The notes below the pieces were generated by a model that made no database searches, was not told the origin of the DNA, and was given only the letters and a program-made list of their open reading frames with translations. Source: CAYLLT01 sp964591605 (GTDB lineage: Bacteria; Planctomycetota; Phycisphaerae; UBA1845; PWPN01). From it: a stretch of DNA of 14,154 nt. The first letter of the stretch is position 1. Each line of letters starts with the position of its first letter. This document shows, in pieces, positions 1-7,359 of this stretch. The position numbers and the translations under genes are program-made. The DNA lies in the NCBI GenBank assembly GCA_964591605.1, contig CAZQEN010000195.1, forward strand, positions 1-14,154. Direction: 5' to 3'.

Positions 1-492
<492 letters not shown>

Positions 493-606
493 GCGTGGAT
501 GACGTGCTGTCACCACGCAGCGCCGGTCCATTCGGACCGGCGACGTCAAGCACCTCCGATTACGCTCGAAGAAGCAATCTTCTGTGGCACCGGCACCTCG
601 CCGGTG
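493..606 (+). other. Hairpin-rich 23S downstream spacer
   Basis: The spacer after 23S holds four consecutive inverted repeats: GCGTGG/CCACGC (493-498 with 513-518), a perfect 9-bp stem CGCCGGTCC/GGACCGGCG with an ATTC loop (521-542), AGAAG/CTTCT (570-583) and CACCGG/CCGGTG (588-606). None is followed by a T tract, so they are more likely processing signals or transcript structure than terminators. No tRNA could be folded from this stretch. The function is inferred from position only. Confidence 0.55.
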
Positions 607-661
607 AGATGACAACACCTGCAACAGGCTTTGCCGATCCGATACCATCGATCGCAAGAAC

Positions 662-699
662 AAAGCCGCCGGCCAGGCGACCCCTGGCCGGCGGTTTTT
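662..699 (+). terminator. Strong intrinsic terminator of the rRNA transcript
   Basis: A perfect 12-bp GC-rich stem, CCGCCGGCCAGG (666-677) with CCTGGCCGGCGG (683-694), has a 5-nt loop and is followed directly by TTTTT (695-699). It lies about 175 nt past the 23S end, on the same strand, and is probably where the rRNA transcript stops. Confidence 0.9.
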
Positions 700-700
700 G

Positions 701-809
701 CTTGCGCCCCGCCGGTGTTCGAAGATGCCCTACCTTTGCCCGAACACGGCCGTTGCACCGAGAAAGCTTCAGGAACTACTGGGTCCCCCATTTTTCCGCT
801 AGGCGCGGG
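701..809 (+). rRNA. Possible divergent or degenerate 5S rRNA (tentative)
   Basis: The stretch CCCGAACACGGCCGTT (739-754) closely resembles the conserved loop C/helix III/loop B part of bacterial 5S rRNA and lies where a 5S gene is expected after 23S. A 5S-like three-helix fold can be drawn: 701-708 with 802-809 (including two G-U pairs), 713-718 with 755-760, and a two-part hairpin with arms 772-775/794-797 and 780-783/787-790. Against the call, helix III is weak, the conserved segment around loop E (GGGAGAGTAGG-like) is absent, and the segment lies beyond the rRNA terminator. A simpler 7-bp hairpin GTGTTCG/CGAACAC (715-721 with 741-747) competes with this fold. It may be a decayed 5S copy or chance. 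Confidence 0.25.
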
Positions 810-822
810 AGGGGTGGGGCTG

Positions 823-885
823 TATACTGCTTTCGCATTTCGTACGGGCCAGCCGCTCGCCTTCGCGCGAGCCTTTTGGAGGAGA
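823..885 (+). promoter_or_regulatory. Candidate -10 box and leader of the first PEP-CTERM gene
   Basis: TATACT at 823-828 is a good -10 hexamer about 64 bases before the start codon; no convincing -35 box is visible. The leader contains a small stem GCTCGC/GCGAGC (855-860 with 867-872) and then a strong Shine-Dalgarno sequence, GGAGGAG (879-885), 6 nt from ATG 892. The Shine-Dalgarno site decides the start codon; the promoter is a guess. Confidence 0.4.
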
Positions 886-891
886 AGAGCC

Positions 892-2175
892 ATGTCGTAC
901 ACGAACCGACGCGTTTGCTCTTGGCTGCATCTGGTCGCCCCTGCCGTCATCATCACCTTGGCCTCACCCCTCTGGGCGGCCGAGACCGTCTTCTCCACAG
1001 GCGAGGGCACAATGCTGCACCAGGCAACGCCCAACACCGCCTCCGGTCAGCCGGTGACGATCAAGATCGACACCGAAGACCCCGCACCCAACCAGGCGCA
1101 CGGTCTGATCAGGTTTGGCGGCCTCTTCTCCAATGATGGCGGTCCAATCCCGCTCGGGTCGGACATTCACTACGCGGCTTTACGTCTGAACACCACCAAC
1201 ACCTCCGCCCAGGGCGGCCGCTTCCACCGCATGCTCCAGCCGTGGAACACGTCGAGCACCTGGAACAGCATGGGGGCGGGCATTCAGAACGACGATGTCG
1301 AGGCGGTCTCTGGCGCGGTCGTGAACACGGGCGCGACCTCCGTCGTGGGCCCCCGAACCTTCAACGTCGCCGGCAGCTTCCAGTCCTGGTCGGGCGGTGC
1401 GGTGAATCACGGCTGGGGGATCCTGCCCAATGGAACGGATGGGTGGGAAGTGGCCAACTTCACCAATGCGACCACGGCCAACCGGCCTCGCGTCAAGGTC
1501 GTCTACTCGCCGCAGGTGGCGGGGGCAGTCGATGTGACGTTCCAGCAGGGGGTCGGCGGCTACACGGGCACCCGCGACACGCGCATTCGGGGTGCGGCTC
1601 CGGATGACAACAGCTTCGCCACTAACACCGAGCTCAGCGTGGACGGCGAGGATGCCGGGCAGCCCACGCAGAGCCTCCTGAAGTTCCAGAACCTGTTCGC
1701 GCATGAAGGCGGCTCCATCCCGTCGGGGGCGACCATCGTCTCCGCCTGGCTCGACCTCAATCACGTGGATCAGGGCCACGGCGCGGACGTGCATCGCATG
1801 CTGGCCTCCTGGAGCGACACGGACACGTGGAACTCGCTGGGCGCCGGCGTCCAGGCGAACGGCGTTGAGGCGATTGCGGGGGCGGAGGTGCGTATCGACG
1901 GCACCTTCTACAATCCCACCGGTGACGCGAACAATCTCGTCACCGGCCGCGTGATCTTCGACGTGACCGCCTCGGTCCAGGCGTGGGCCAACGGGGCCGC
2001 GAACGAGGGCTGGGCGTTTCTGCCGTTCAACACCGACGGCTGGCGTTTTTCATCGTCTGAGGGCACGGTGGCCCCGGCGCTTCACATCCGCTACATACCG
2101 GAGCCCGCGAGCCTTGCTCTGTTGATGGCCGGCGGCCTGCTGACCCTCCGCGGGCGGCGACGCGGTGCGGTCTGA
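892..2175 (+). CDS. Exported PEP-CTERM protein with tandem DNRLRE-type domains
   Basis: This 427-residue protein is predicted to be exported and sorted to the cell surface. The start at 892 is set by GGAGGAG just upstream and by a signal peptide beginning directly at MSYTNRRVC (hydrophobic core LHLVAPAVIITLAS, cleavage likely after the WAAE region). The mature part is two related halves, about residues 27-205 and 206-402. Each has a DNRLRE/CBM96-like pattern: an RFGGLF or KFQNLF strand, a HRML segment, then W-N-S-x-G-A-G and a closing G-W-G/A-(I/F)-L-P motif. The C-terminus is a classic sorting signal: IPEPASLALL, a hydrophobic helix, then RGRRRGAV. In families with this domain the role is structural or carbohydrate-associated; no enzymatic residues are seen and the ligand is unknown. 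A longer in-frame ORF from 631 is rejected because it would bury the signal peptide. Confidence 0.88.
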   Translation: MSYTNRRVCSWLHLVAPAVIITLASPLWAAETVFSTGEGTMLHQATPNTASGQPVTIKIDTEDPAPNQAHGLIRFGGLFSNDGGPIPLGSDIHYAALRLNTTNTSAQGGRFHRMLQPWNTSSTWNSMGAGIQNDDVEAVSGAVVNTGATSVVGPRTFNVAGSFQSWSGGAVNHGWGILPNGTDGWEVANFTNATTANRPRVKVVYSPQVAGAVDVTFQQGVGGYTGTRDTRIRGAAPDDNSFATNTELSVDGEDAGQPTQSLLKFQNLFAHEGGSIPSGATIVSAWLDLNHVDQGHGADVHRMLASWSDTDTWNSLGAGVQANGVEAIAGAEVRIDGTFYNPTGDANNLVTGRVIFDVTASVQAWANGAANEGWAFLPFNTDGWRFSSSEGTVAPALHIRYIPEPASLALLMAGGLLTLRGRRRGAV

Positions 2176-2225
2176 GCCGCGGGCGGGGGTGCGTCCGAAA
2201 TACAGGGGCATGTTTCTCGGGTGGC

Positions 2226-2324
2226 ATGGGTCCCGATGTTCATCGGGATACTCGCTGCCCGTGCGAGTGGGTCACGGGCGATGGGCATCCGCGATTGGGG
2301 ATGTCCCGGCGCGCCGGGACCCAT
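2226..2324. repeat. Intergenic nested inverted-repeat structure
   Basis: A 10-bp perfect inverted repeat, ATGGGTCCCG (2226-2235) and CGGGACCCAT (2315-2324), encloses about 80 nt of further hairpins: TCCCGATG/CATCGGGA with a TT loop (2231-2248), ACTCGC/GCGAGT (2250-2268) or alternatively GCCCGTG/CACGGGC (2257-2279), and an 18-bp perfect palindrome (2303-2320) around GGCGCGCC. Several stems exclude one another. There is no T tract, so it is not an ordinary intrinsic terminator. It could be a REP/MITE-like repeat, a transcript-end structure or a structured RNA. Confidence 0.5.
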
Positions 2325-2386
2325 TCCACTCGTCTGCCACTGAGCTCCGGATGCACCCCGCGGGCGGTGTTCCCGGCGCCGAGCTG

Positions 2387-2415
2387 TTGAACGAGGCCTG
2401 TCTTTCGGTTAAAAA
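2387..2415 (+). promoter_or_regulatory. Candidate sigma-70 promoter for the second PEP-CTERM gene
   Basis: TTGAAC (2387-2392) and TAAAAA (2410-2415) are spaced by 17 bp, close to TTGACA-17-TATAAT. They lie 30 bp before the start codon at 2445. A GAAGGGAGAGAG purine run gives the ribosome binding site. This is an otherwise GC-rich stretch, so the A run stands out. Confidence 0.45.
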
Positions 2416-2444
2416 GTGATTGTCTGTTACCGAAGGGAGAGAGA

Positions 2445-3200
2445 ATGTACAGGTCCGTGCGCGCTGGCGCCGTCGGTTTATCCTGCCTCCTGATCCAACC
2501 CATCGTCGCGTCCGCTGCCGTCGTTTCCTACACGCTCGACCCGGCCCAGAGCACGCTGAGCGTGGCCGGCCAGCTCCAGAGCCCCGCGATTCCCATGACG
2601 CAGCAGGCGCCCGGAAGCTTGTCCACGACCTACTCAGGCGCGATCGAAGCTGACCTTGGGGCCGGCACGATTCAGATGCTCGGCGGCACGCTCACGGCCG
2701 CGAACAGCGGCTCATGGCAGCCCGATCAGCAGGGTCTGCCGGGCAATGCCCCGGCCAACTACGGCGGTGTCCTGGATTTGACCCTTGCGCTCGTATACGG
2801 CGCCGTCCGCGGATTCTCCATCCAGGCGACGTCGGGCCCCGAGGCCCTTGTCGGCGGTCAGTTTCCGGCCCCATCGCTTGAGATCCTCAGCGGCGTCATG
2901 GATTATCTCGTGGTCGGCCTCGCCAGCGACGCCGGCCGGCAGGCGCTTGCCACCGGTACGTACGCCAACGCCGGCGCACCCGCGACGCTGACCTCCGACG
3001 GCCTGACCGAGACGCTGACCATCCCCGTCGCCATCAGCGGCTCCGTTCCTGCCTCGGGTCTCACGATTCTCATCGATTTCACCGGCACGCTCGTGGCCAC
3101 GCGGCCGGTGCCGGAGCCCGCCAGCGCGGCCCTCGTGCTCCTCGGCGGCGTGTTTGGGCTGCGACTCCATCGCCGGTTTCCGCGGCATTCGCTGTCGTGA
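2445..3200 (+). CDS. Exported PEP-CTERM protein of unknown function
   Basis: This is a 251-residue protein. It has an N-terminal signal peptide (MYRSVRAGAVGLSCLL to about VASAA) and a C-terminal PEP-CTERM sorting signal: VPEPASAALVLLGG, a hydrophobic helix and a basic tail, LRLHRRFPRH. The mature part opens with SYTLDPAQSTLSVAG and is rich in Gly, Ala, Thr and Ser with alternating hydrophobic strands. It looks like a secreted beta-sandwich, but I recognise no named domain. The start follows a GAAGGGAGAGAG purine run. It follows another PEP-CTERM gene on the same strand with about 270 bp between, so the two are probably transcribed separately. In this class the exosortase system is thought to cleave at PEP and attach or export the protein; no exosortase is in this window. 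Confidence 0.85.
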   Translation: MYRSVRAGAVGLSCLLIQPIVASAAVVSYTLDPAQSTLSVAGQLQSPAIPMTQQAPGSLSTTYSGAIEADLGAGTIQMLGGTLTAANSGSWQPDQQGLPGNAPANYGGVLDLTLALVYGAVRGFSIQATSGPEALVGGQFPAPSLEILSGVMDYLVVGLASDAGRQALATGTYANAGAPATLTSDGLTETLTIPVAISGSVPASGLTILIDFTGTLVATRPVPEPASAALVLLGGVFGLRLHRRFPRHSLS

Positions 3201-3201
3201 G

Positions 3202-3257
3202 TTGTCAAGCCCGCCCCTGCGCATTAGAACTCCCTGAACCACCGCTGGAGGTTCAGG
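3202..3257 (+). promoter_or_regulatory. Candidate promoter and hairpin over the ribosome binding site of the oxidoreductase gene
   Basis: TTGTCA (3202-3207) and TAGAAC (3225-3230) are 17 bp apart and resemble a sigma-70 promoter. Downstream is an 8-bp perfect inverted repeat, CCTGAACC (3233-3240) with GGTTCAGG (3250-3257), loop 9 nt. It overlaps the Shine-Dalgarno GGAGG (3247-3251) and ends one base before the ATG at 3259. A transcript starting near 3237 would lack part of the left arm, so hairpin control would apply mainly to transcripts from further upstream. Function is inferred. Confidence 0.35.
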
Positions 3258-3258
3258 C

Positions 3259-4587
3259 ATGTCGAACGGCATCACTCGCCGCCGGTTCATCACCAGGTCG
3301 GCGGTCGTCGGAACATTGCTGACCGATGCCGCCCTGCGTCGCGCCCCCGCACGGCCGGGCGCCAATGAGAGCATCTCCCTCGGATTCGTCGGCTGCGGCC
3401 GGCGGGGCAATCAGCTTCTGGATGCATTTCTCGAGGTGGGCGGCATTCGCGTGGCGGCCGTGTGCGACGTGAACGATCCGCGGGCGGCGGCCATGCGCGA
3501 GAAGCTGGGCGGGAAGCCCGATCAGATCCACGATTACCGCAAGCTGCTCGAACGCAGGGACATCGACGCGGTCGTGATCGCGGTCGATGCCCACTGGCAT
3601 TGCCTGCCCATGGTCGAGGCGTGTCAGGCCGGCAAAGACGTCTACATCGAGAAGCCGCTGGCGTGGAGCGTCCGCGAGGGGCGGATCATGGTCGAAGCGG
3701 CCCGCAAGTACGACCGCGTGGCCATGATCGGCACGCAGCAGCGCAACATGACGATGTTCCAGGAGGCCGTCGAGTTCATTCACTCCGGCCGGCTCGGCAA
3801 AGTCAGCAAGGTCGAGATGTGGAACATCCAGAACATCGCCCCCGAGGGCTTCGGCAATCCGCCCGATGGCGACCCGCCGGCGGGGCTCGACTGGGACTTC
3901 TGGCTCGGCGCCGCCCCCGACGCCCGCTTCAACCCCAACCGCTACGGCGAGAACTTCTCGATCTGGTTCTGGGATTACGGCGGGGGCTACGTCACCGAGT
4001 GGGGCGTGCACCTGCACGACATCACGCACTGGGCGATGAAGGAGGACCAGCCGCTCTCGGTGTGCGCGACGGGCGGGCGATTCACCACGAAGGACAACAC
4101 GGACATGCCCGACACCATCGACGTGCTGTTCGAGTACAAGGGCTTTACGGCCCAGTACTTCCATCGCCGGGGCAACGGGCGGCACCTGTGGAACGAGCAG
4201 CGCTACGGCCAGGTCTTCTACGGCGATCAGGGCACGCTCTTCATCAACCGCTCGGGCTGGGAGGTCGTGCCCGAACCGGTCGACTGGTACGCCCCGCCCG
4301 ACCGGCGTAAGCCCCGCTTCGCCGCGGTCAAACACGGCCCCTCGCCCGAGAACGGCCCGCACCAGCGGATGTTTCTCGAGTCCGTGCGGGCCCACCGCCC
4401 GCCGCCGACCGCGGACGTCGAAATGGGCCAACGCTCCACGATTCCGGGTCTCCTGGCCAATATTTCGTACCGCGTCGGCCGCAAGCTCGTCTGGGACGCC
4501 GGGCAGGAGACGATCAAAGACGACCCGCAGGCCGCGAAGATGCTCACCCGCGAGTACCGCAAGCCCTGGACGCTGCCCTCGCTGTGA
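3259..4587 (+). CDS. Gfo/Idh/MocA family oxidoreductase with Tat signal
   Basis: This 442-residue protein belongs to the NAD(P)-dependent sugar/inositol dehydrogenase-like family. The N-terminus carries a twin-arginine motif, TRRRFIT (residues 6-12), then a hydrophobic stretch (SAVVGTLLTDAAL), so it is probably exported folded by Tat or kept in the envelope. The Rossmann nucleotide-binding motif is GFVGCGRRG (42-50), followed by AVCDVND (67-73). The family EKP motif is at 131-133. An HLHDITH segment (251-257) carries the histidines and aspartate usual near the active site of this family's C-terminal domain. The start is fixed by GGAGG seven bases upstream. Length is normal for the Tat-exported planctomycete type. 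The substrate is unknown; sugars or glycan-derived polyols are typical. No partner sugar enzyme lies in the same operon. Confidence 0.9.
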   Translation: MSNGITRRRFITRSAVVGTLLTDAALRRAPARPGANESISLGFVGCGRRGNQLLDAFLEVGGIRVAAVCDVNDPRAAAMREKLGGKPDQIHDYRKLLERRDIDAVVIAVDAHWHCLPMVEACQAGKDVYIEKPLAWSVREGRIMVEAARKYDRVAMIGTQQRNMTMFQEAVEFIHSGRLGKVSKVEMWNIQNIAPEGFGNPPDGDPPAGLDWDFWLGAAPDARFNPNRYGENFSIWFWDYGGGYVTEWGVHLHDITHWAMKEDQPLSVCATGGRFTTKDNTDMPDTIDVLFEYKGFTAQYFHRRGNGRHLWNEQRYGQVFYGDQGTLFINRSGWEVVPEPVDWYAPPDRRKPRFAAVKHGPSPENGPHQRMFLESVRAHRPPPTADVEMGQRSTIPGLLANISYRVGRKLVWDAGQETIKDDPQAAKMLTREYRKPWTLPSL

Positions 4588-4720
4588 GCCCGTGGCGGGT
4601 GTGACCTTGCTCTCCCATTCAGGCTGAACCACTACACATCACGTCAGAGCGCCTCCGAGCAGGAATCGCCGGCCTCGGCTATGATCGGCCTCTCGGGTGG
4701 CCGGAGCCGTGGAGTGAAGA

Positions 4721-5761
4721 ATGGCATCGATGCACAGCAGCAGCACCGCCGGTTACCAGTCACGACTGGATCTTCGAGACACCGAACGGGCGATCCGCCT
4801 GATCAAGGAGTATTTCCAGATCCACCTGGGCGAAGCATTGAACCTGCTCCGGGTCAGTGCGCCGCTCTTTGTCCCTGCCGATACGGGCATCAATGACAAC
4901 CTCAACGGCATCGAGCGCCCGATCAGCTTTCCGGTCAAGGCGCTGGCAGGGCAGAAAGCGGAGATCGTGCAGTCCCTGGCCAAATGGAAGCGCATGGCCC
5001 TGGCCAATTACGGCTTCTCCCCGGGCGAAGGGATCTACACGGACATGAACGCCATTCGCCCGGACGAGACGCTCGACGACATTCACTCGATTTATGTCGA
5101 CCAGTGGGATTGGGAACGGGTGATGCATCCCGGCGAGCGGAACCTGAGCTTCCTGTACCGGGTGGTGGAGCGCATTTACGACGTGATCGTTCGAACCGAG
5201 CAGCGGGTTGCCGAGGTGTACCCGGCCATCCAGCCGATCCTGCCCGAGAAGATCGAATTCGTTCACAGCGAAGAGCTGGAGCGGCGTTTTCCGCAGCTCT
5301 CTCCGCGCGAGCGGGAAAACCGCATCTGCCAGGAGCTGGGTGCGGTGTTCGTGATCGGCATCGGGGCGGCCCTGTCGGATGGGCGACCGCACGATGGCCG
5401 GGCGCCGGACTACGACGACTGGTCCACGCCCACGGAGCGAGGCAGGGGGCTCAACGGCGATCTGTTCATCTGGAACCCGGTGATCGGAAGGGCGTTTGAG
5501 CTCTCGTCCATGGGAATCCGGGTGGACGCCGAGGCCCTCAACCGGCAGCTCGCGATCACCAAGACGCAGGACCGCGCCGGGCTTCTGTTCCATCGACGTC
5601 TGCTGGCGGGGGATCTGCCGCAGACGATCGGCGGCGGCCTGGGTCAATCCCGCCTCTGCATGTTCTATCTGCGCAAAGCCCACGTCGGCGAGGTTCAGTG
5701 CGGCATCTGGCCCGACGAGCTCCGCGAGGAACTCAGGCGACGGAACGTCCTGCTGCTGTGA
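4721..5761 (+). CDS. asnA: Aspartate--ammonia ligase (asparagine synthetase A)
   Basis: This cytoplasmic enzyme converts L-aspartate, ammonia and ATP to L-asparagine, AMP and pyrophosphate. It is of the class II aminoacyl-tRNA-synthetase-like fold and uses ammonia rather than glutamine. The 346-residue product matches remembered E. coli AsnA (330 residues) over its whole length. Shared blocks include DNLNGIERP near residue 65, VHSLAKWKR-like VQSLAKWKRMAL, the GEGIYTDMNAIRPDE region, the near-identical HSIYVDQWDWERVMHPGER, APDYDDWSTP, LNGDLFIWNPV, AFELSSMGIRVDAEAL and PQTIGGGLGQSRL. It has about 15 extra N-terminal residues. The start at 4721 follows GGAG by six bases. A TATGAT box at 4680-4685 could be its -10. 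It appears to be a single-gene transcription unit; no regulatory site is evident. Confidence 0.96.
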   Translation: MASMHSSSTAGYQSRLDLRDTERAIRLIKEYFQIHLGEALNLLRVSAPLFVPADTGINDNLNGIERPISFPVKALAGQKAEIVQSLAKWKRMALANYGFSPGEGIYTDMNAIRPDETLDDIHSIYVDQWDWERVMHPGERNLSFLYRVVERIYDVIVRTEQRVAEVYPAIQPILPEKIEFVHSEELERRFPQLSPRERENRICQELGAVFVIGIGAALSDGRPHDGRAPDYDDWSTPTERGRGLNGDLFIWNPVIGRAFELSSMGIRVDAEALNRQLAITKTQDRAGLLFHRRLLAGDLPQTIGGGLGQSRLCMFYLRKAHVGEVQCGIWPDELREELRRRNVLLL

Positions 5762-5906
5762 CGCCGCGACGATCATCCGGGCTGGAGCCCGCCGTGAAGC
5801 TCATCATCGCCCGGCCTCGTGGGATCGCTCCCCACCTGAGCGGGAGACGGGAGAACGCCACACAAACGCATCAGCCCATTCTCATCGTCCTCTCATTCAG
5901 CCGGGT

Positions 5907-5912
5907 TATAGT
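5907..5912 (+). promoter_or_regulatory. Candidate -10 box before the PepSY/two-component cluster
   Basis: TATAGT at 5907-5912 is a fair -10 hexamer about 87 bases before the ATG at 5999, but no matching -35 is seen at 16-18 bp. The 237-nt gap after asnA otherwise holds a short stem CGGGCT/AGCCCG and GTGGG/CCCAC, with no T tracts. Confidence 0.25.
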
Positions 5913-5998
5913 GGCGTTCTGATGCCGGACGCGAGTGGGCGGGTCGCGTGGCGATCCGGGCGGACCGGCTGGAGACACCGGAATTGAGGAGATCTCTC

Positions 5999-6499
5999 AT
6001 GACTCGAAGAAGAATGGCAGTCCTCGGAACCTCTGCAGTGCTTGTCGGAGGTGCGACGTTGACGGTCTGGGCTGCGAATCTCACCCTGGATCAGCTCCCC
6101 GCACGCGCCAAGGAGGCCCTGCTGAAACTGGCGGACGGCAACGCCATCACCGAAATCGAGTCGGAAAAGGAGCACGGCGTCCAGATCTACGAAGCAGCCT
6201 GGATGGTCAACGGCAAGGAGGTCGAAGCGGAGGTGACCGCCGACGGCATCCTGCTGGAGACCGAGCAGGGGGTGGCGGCGGACGAAGTCCCACAGGCCGT
6301 CCGGGACGCAGCGCAGAAGGCCCTCGCCGGCGCCGAGAAGGTTCATTACGAGATGCATACCGTCGTCTTCTATGAGGTGGAAGGCAAAGTGAACGGAAAG
6401 AACAAGGAATTGAAGATCAGCCCGACCGGAAAGGTTTCCGGCCAGAAGGATGACGATGGCGACGACGACGACGATGATGACGATGACGATGACAATTGA
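5999..6499 (+). CDS. Exported PepSY-like protein with poly-aspartate tail
   Basis: This is a 166-residue exported protein. The start at 5999 follows GAGGAG by seven bases and begins a signal peptide (MTRRRMAVLG, hydrophobic to about VWAAN). The mature part holds two PepSY-like repeats, about residues 31-90 (LDQLPARAKEALLKL ... EVTADGILLE) and 95-146 (DEVPQAVRDAAQKAL ... LKISPTGKV). Both show the helix plus YE(A/V)-hydrophobic-NGK strand pattern of the family. The last 16 residues hold 14 aspartates, encoded by an almost pure GAC/GAT tract (6449-6493). PepSY-type proteins are often envelope proteins encoded beside two-component systems, as here. A role in cation binding or in signalling to the adjacent kinase is inferred from the acidic tail and position, not shown. 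Confidence 0.87.
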   Translation: MTRRRMAVLGTSAVLVGGATLTVWAANLTLDQLPARAKEALLKLADGNAITEIESEKEHGVQIYEAAWMVNGKEVEAEVTADGILLETEQGVAADEVPQAVRDAAQKALAGAEKVHYEMHTVVFYEVEGKVNGKNKELKISPTGKVSGQKDDDGDDDDDDDDDDDN

Positions 6500-6637
6500 C
6501 GATTGGCGGGCAGACCACGCACGGTGACCGGCTGCCAGTCGGCCGTAAACTCGCGGCTTCGATCCCGACATCCGAGGTGTTTCGGAGAAGCTCCTCGCTG
6601 CCGGCCGTGCCGCTCGGCGTGGTCGCCATGGCGAGTC

Positions 6638-6673
6638 GGTGGGATGGGCAGCGCGTCGCCTGCCCGTCCCGCC
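6638..6673 (+). promoter_or_regulatory. Long stem-loop just upstream of the response regulator
   Basis: GGGATGGGCAG (6641-6651) pairs with CTGCCCGTCCC (6660-6670) with one G-U pair and an 8-nt loop. Flanking bases 6638-6640 with 6671-6673 extend the stem to 14 pairs. It ends 11 nt before ATG 6685. There is no T tract, so it may act as an attenuator, an mRNA stabiliser or a translation-control element between the PepSY-like gene and the regulator gene. Confidence 0.5.
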
Positions 6674-6684
6674 CCACAGAATCG

Positions 6685-7359
6685 ATGCGAGTCCTGCTGA
6701 TCGAAGACTATGAACCGTTGCGCGCATCCGTCGCTCAAGGTCTGCGCGAGGCAGGATTCGCCGTCGATACGGCGGTCGACGGTGAGGAGGGCTGGTGGCA
6801 GGCCCGCACGGGTGAATACGATGTCATCGTGCTCGATCTCATGCTGCCCGGATTGGACGGCCTGACGATCCTCAGGCGATTGCGGGAACAGGGCCGTCAG
6901 ACGCACGTGCTGGTCCTCACGGCCCGCGATGCATTGGAGGATCGCGTGAAGGGGCTGAACCTGGGGGCCGACGACTACCTGGTCAAGCCTTTCGCGTTCG
7001 ATGAGCTGTTGGCGAGGATACGGGCGCTGATCCGGCGCCGCTACGATGTCAAAAGCCCCGTCATACACGTCGGCGATCTGGAGATCGATACGAATGCCAG
7101 AACGGTCCGGCGGTCCGGCGAAGCGATCGAGCTGACCGCGCGGGAATACGCGCTGCTGGAACTCCTGGCCCTCAAGGCCGGGCAGCTCGTGAGCCGCACG
7201 GAGATCTGGGAACATCTGTACGAACTGGAATCCACCGCCCAGAGCAACGTCGTGGACGTGTACGTCGGATACCTGCGCCGGAAAATCGAACGTCCGGGCT
7301 CGCCGCCGTTGATTCACACCCGCCGCGGACAGGGCTACCTGCTGGGCGAAGAGGCATGA
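6685..7359 (+). CDS. OmpR/PhoB-family response regulator
   Basis: This 224-residue DNA-binding regulator is phosphorylated by a partner sensor kinase. The receiver domain (about 1-115) has the acidic pair E7/D8, phospho-acceptor D51 in VIVLDLMLPGLDG, T79 in VLVLTARD and K101 in YLVKPF. The C-terminal winged helix (about 127-222) includes LTAREYALLELLALKAGQ, VVDVYVGYLRRKI and the closing TRRGQGYLL. The start at MRVLLIED is chosen because it matches the usual family start; upstream in-frame ATGs would add an unconserved leader. No Shine-Dalgarno sequence is visible before it, and a 14-bp stem-loop ends 11 nt upstream. The stop codon overlaps the kinase start (ATGA), so the two are translationally coupled. 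Confidence 0.93.
   Translation: MRVLLIEDYEPLRASVAQGLREAGFAVDTAVDGEEGWWQARTGEYDVIVLDLMLPGLDGLTILRRLREQGRQTHVLVLTARDALEDRVKGLNLGADDYLVKPFAFDELLARIRALIRRRYDVKSPVIHVGDLEIDTNARTVRRSGEAIELTAREYALLELLALKAGQLVSRTEIWEHLYELESTAQSNVVDVYVGYLRRKIERPGSPPLIHTRRGQGYLLGEEA

Noticed and set aside
631..891. In-frame N-terminal extension of the first PEP-CTERM gene
   Set aside because: It would cross the terminator and bury a good signal peptide; the strong GGAGGAG site points to ATG 892.
3253..4632. Long minus-strand ORF opposite the Gfo/Idh/MocA gene
   Set aside because: It is the antisense shadow of a clearly conserved enzyme in high-GC DNA, with no recognisable motifs.
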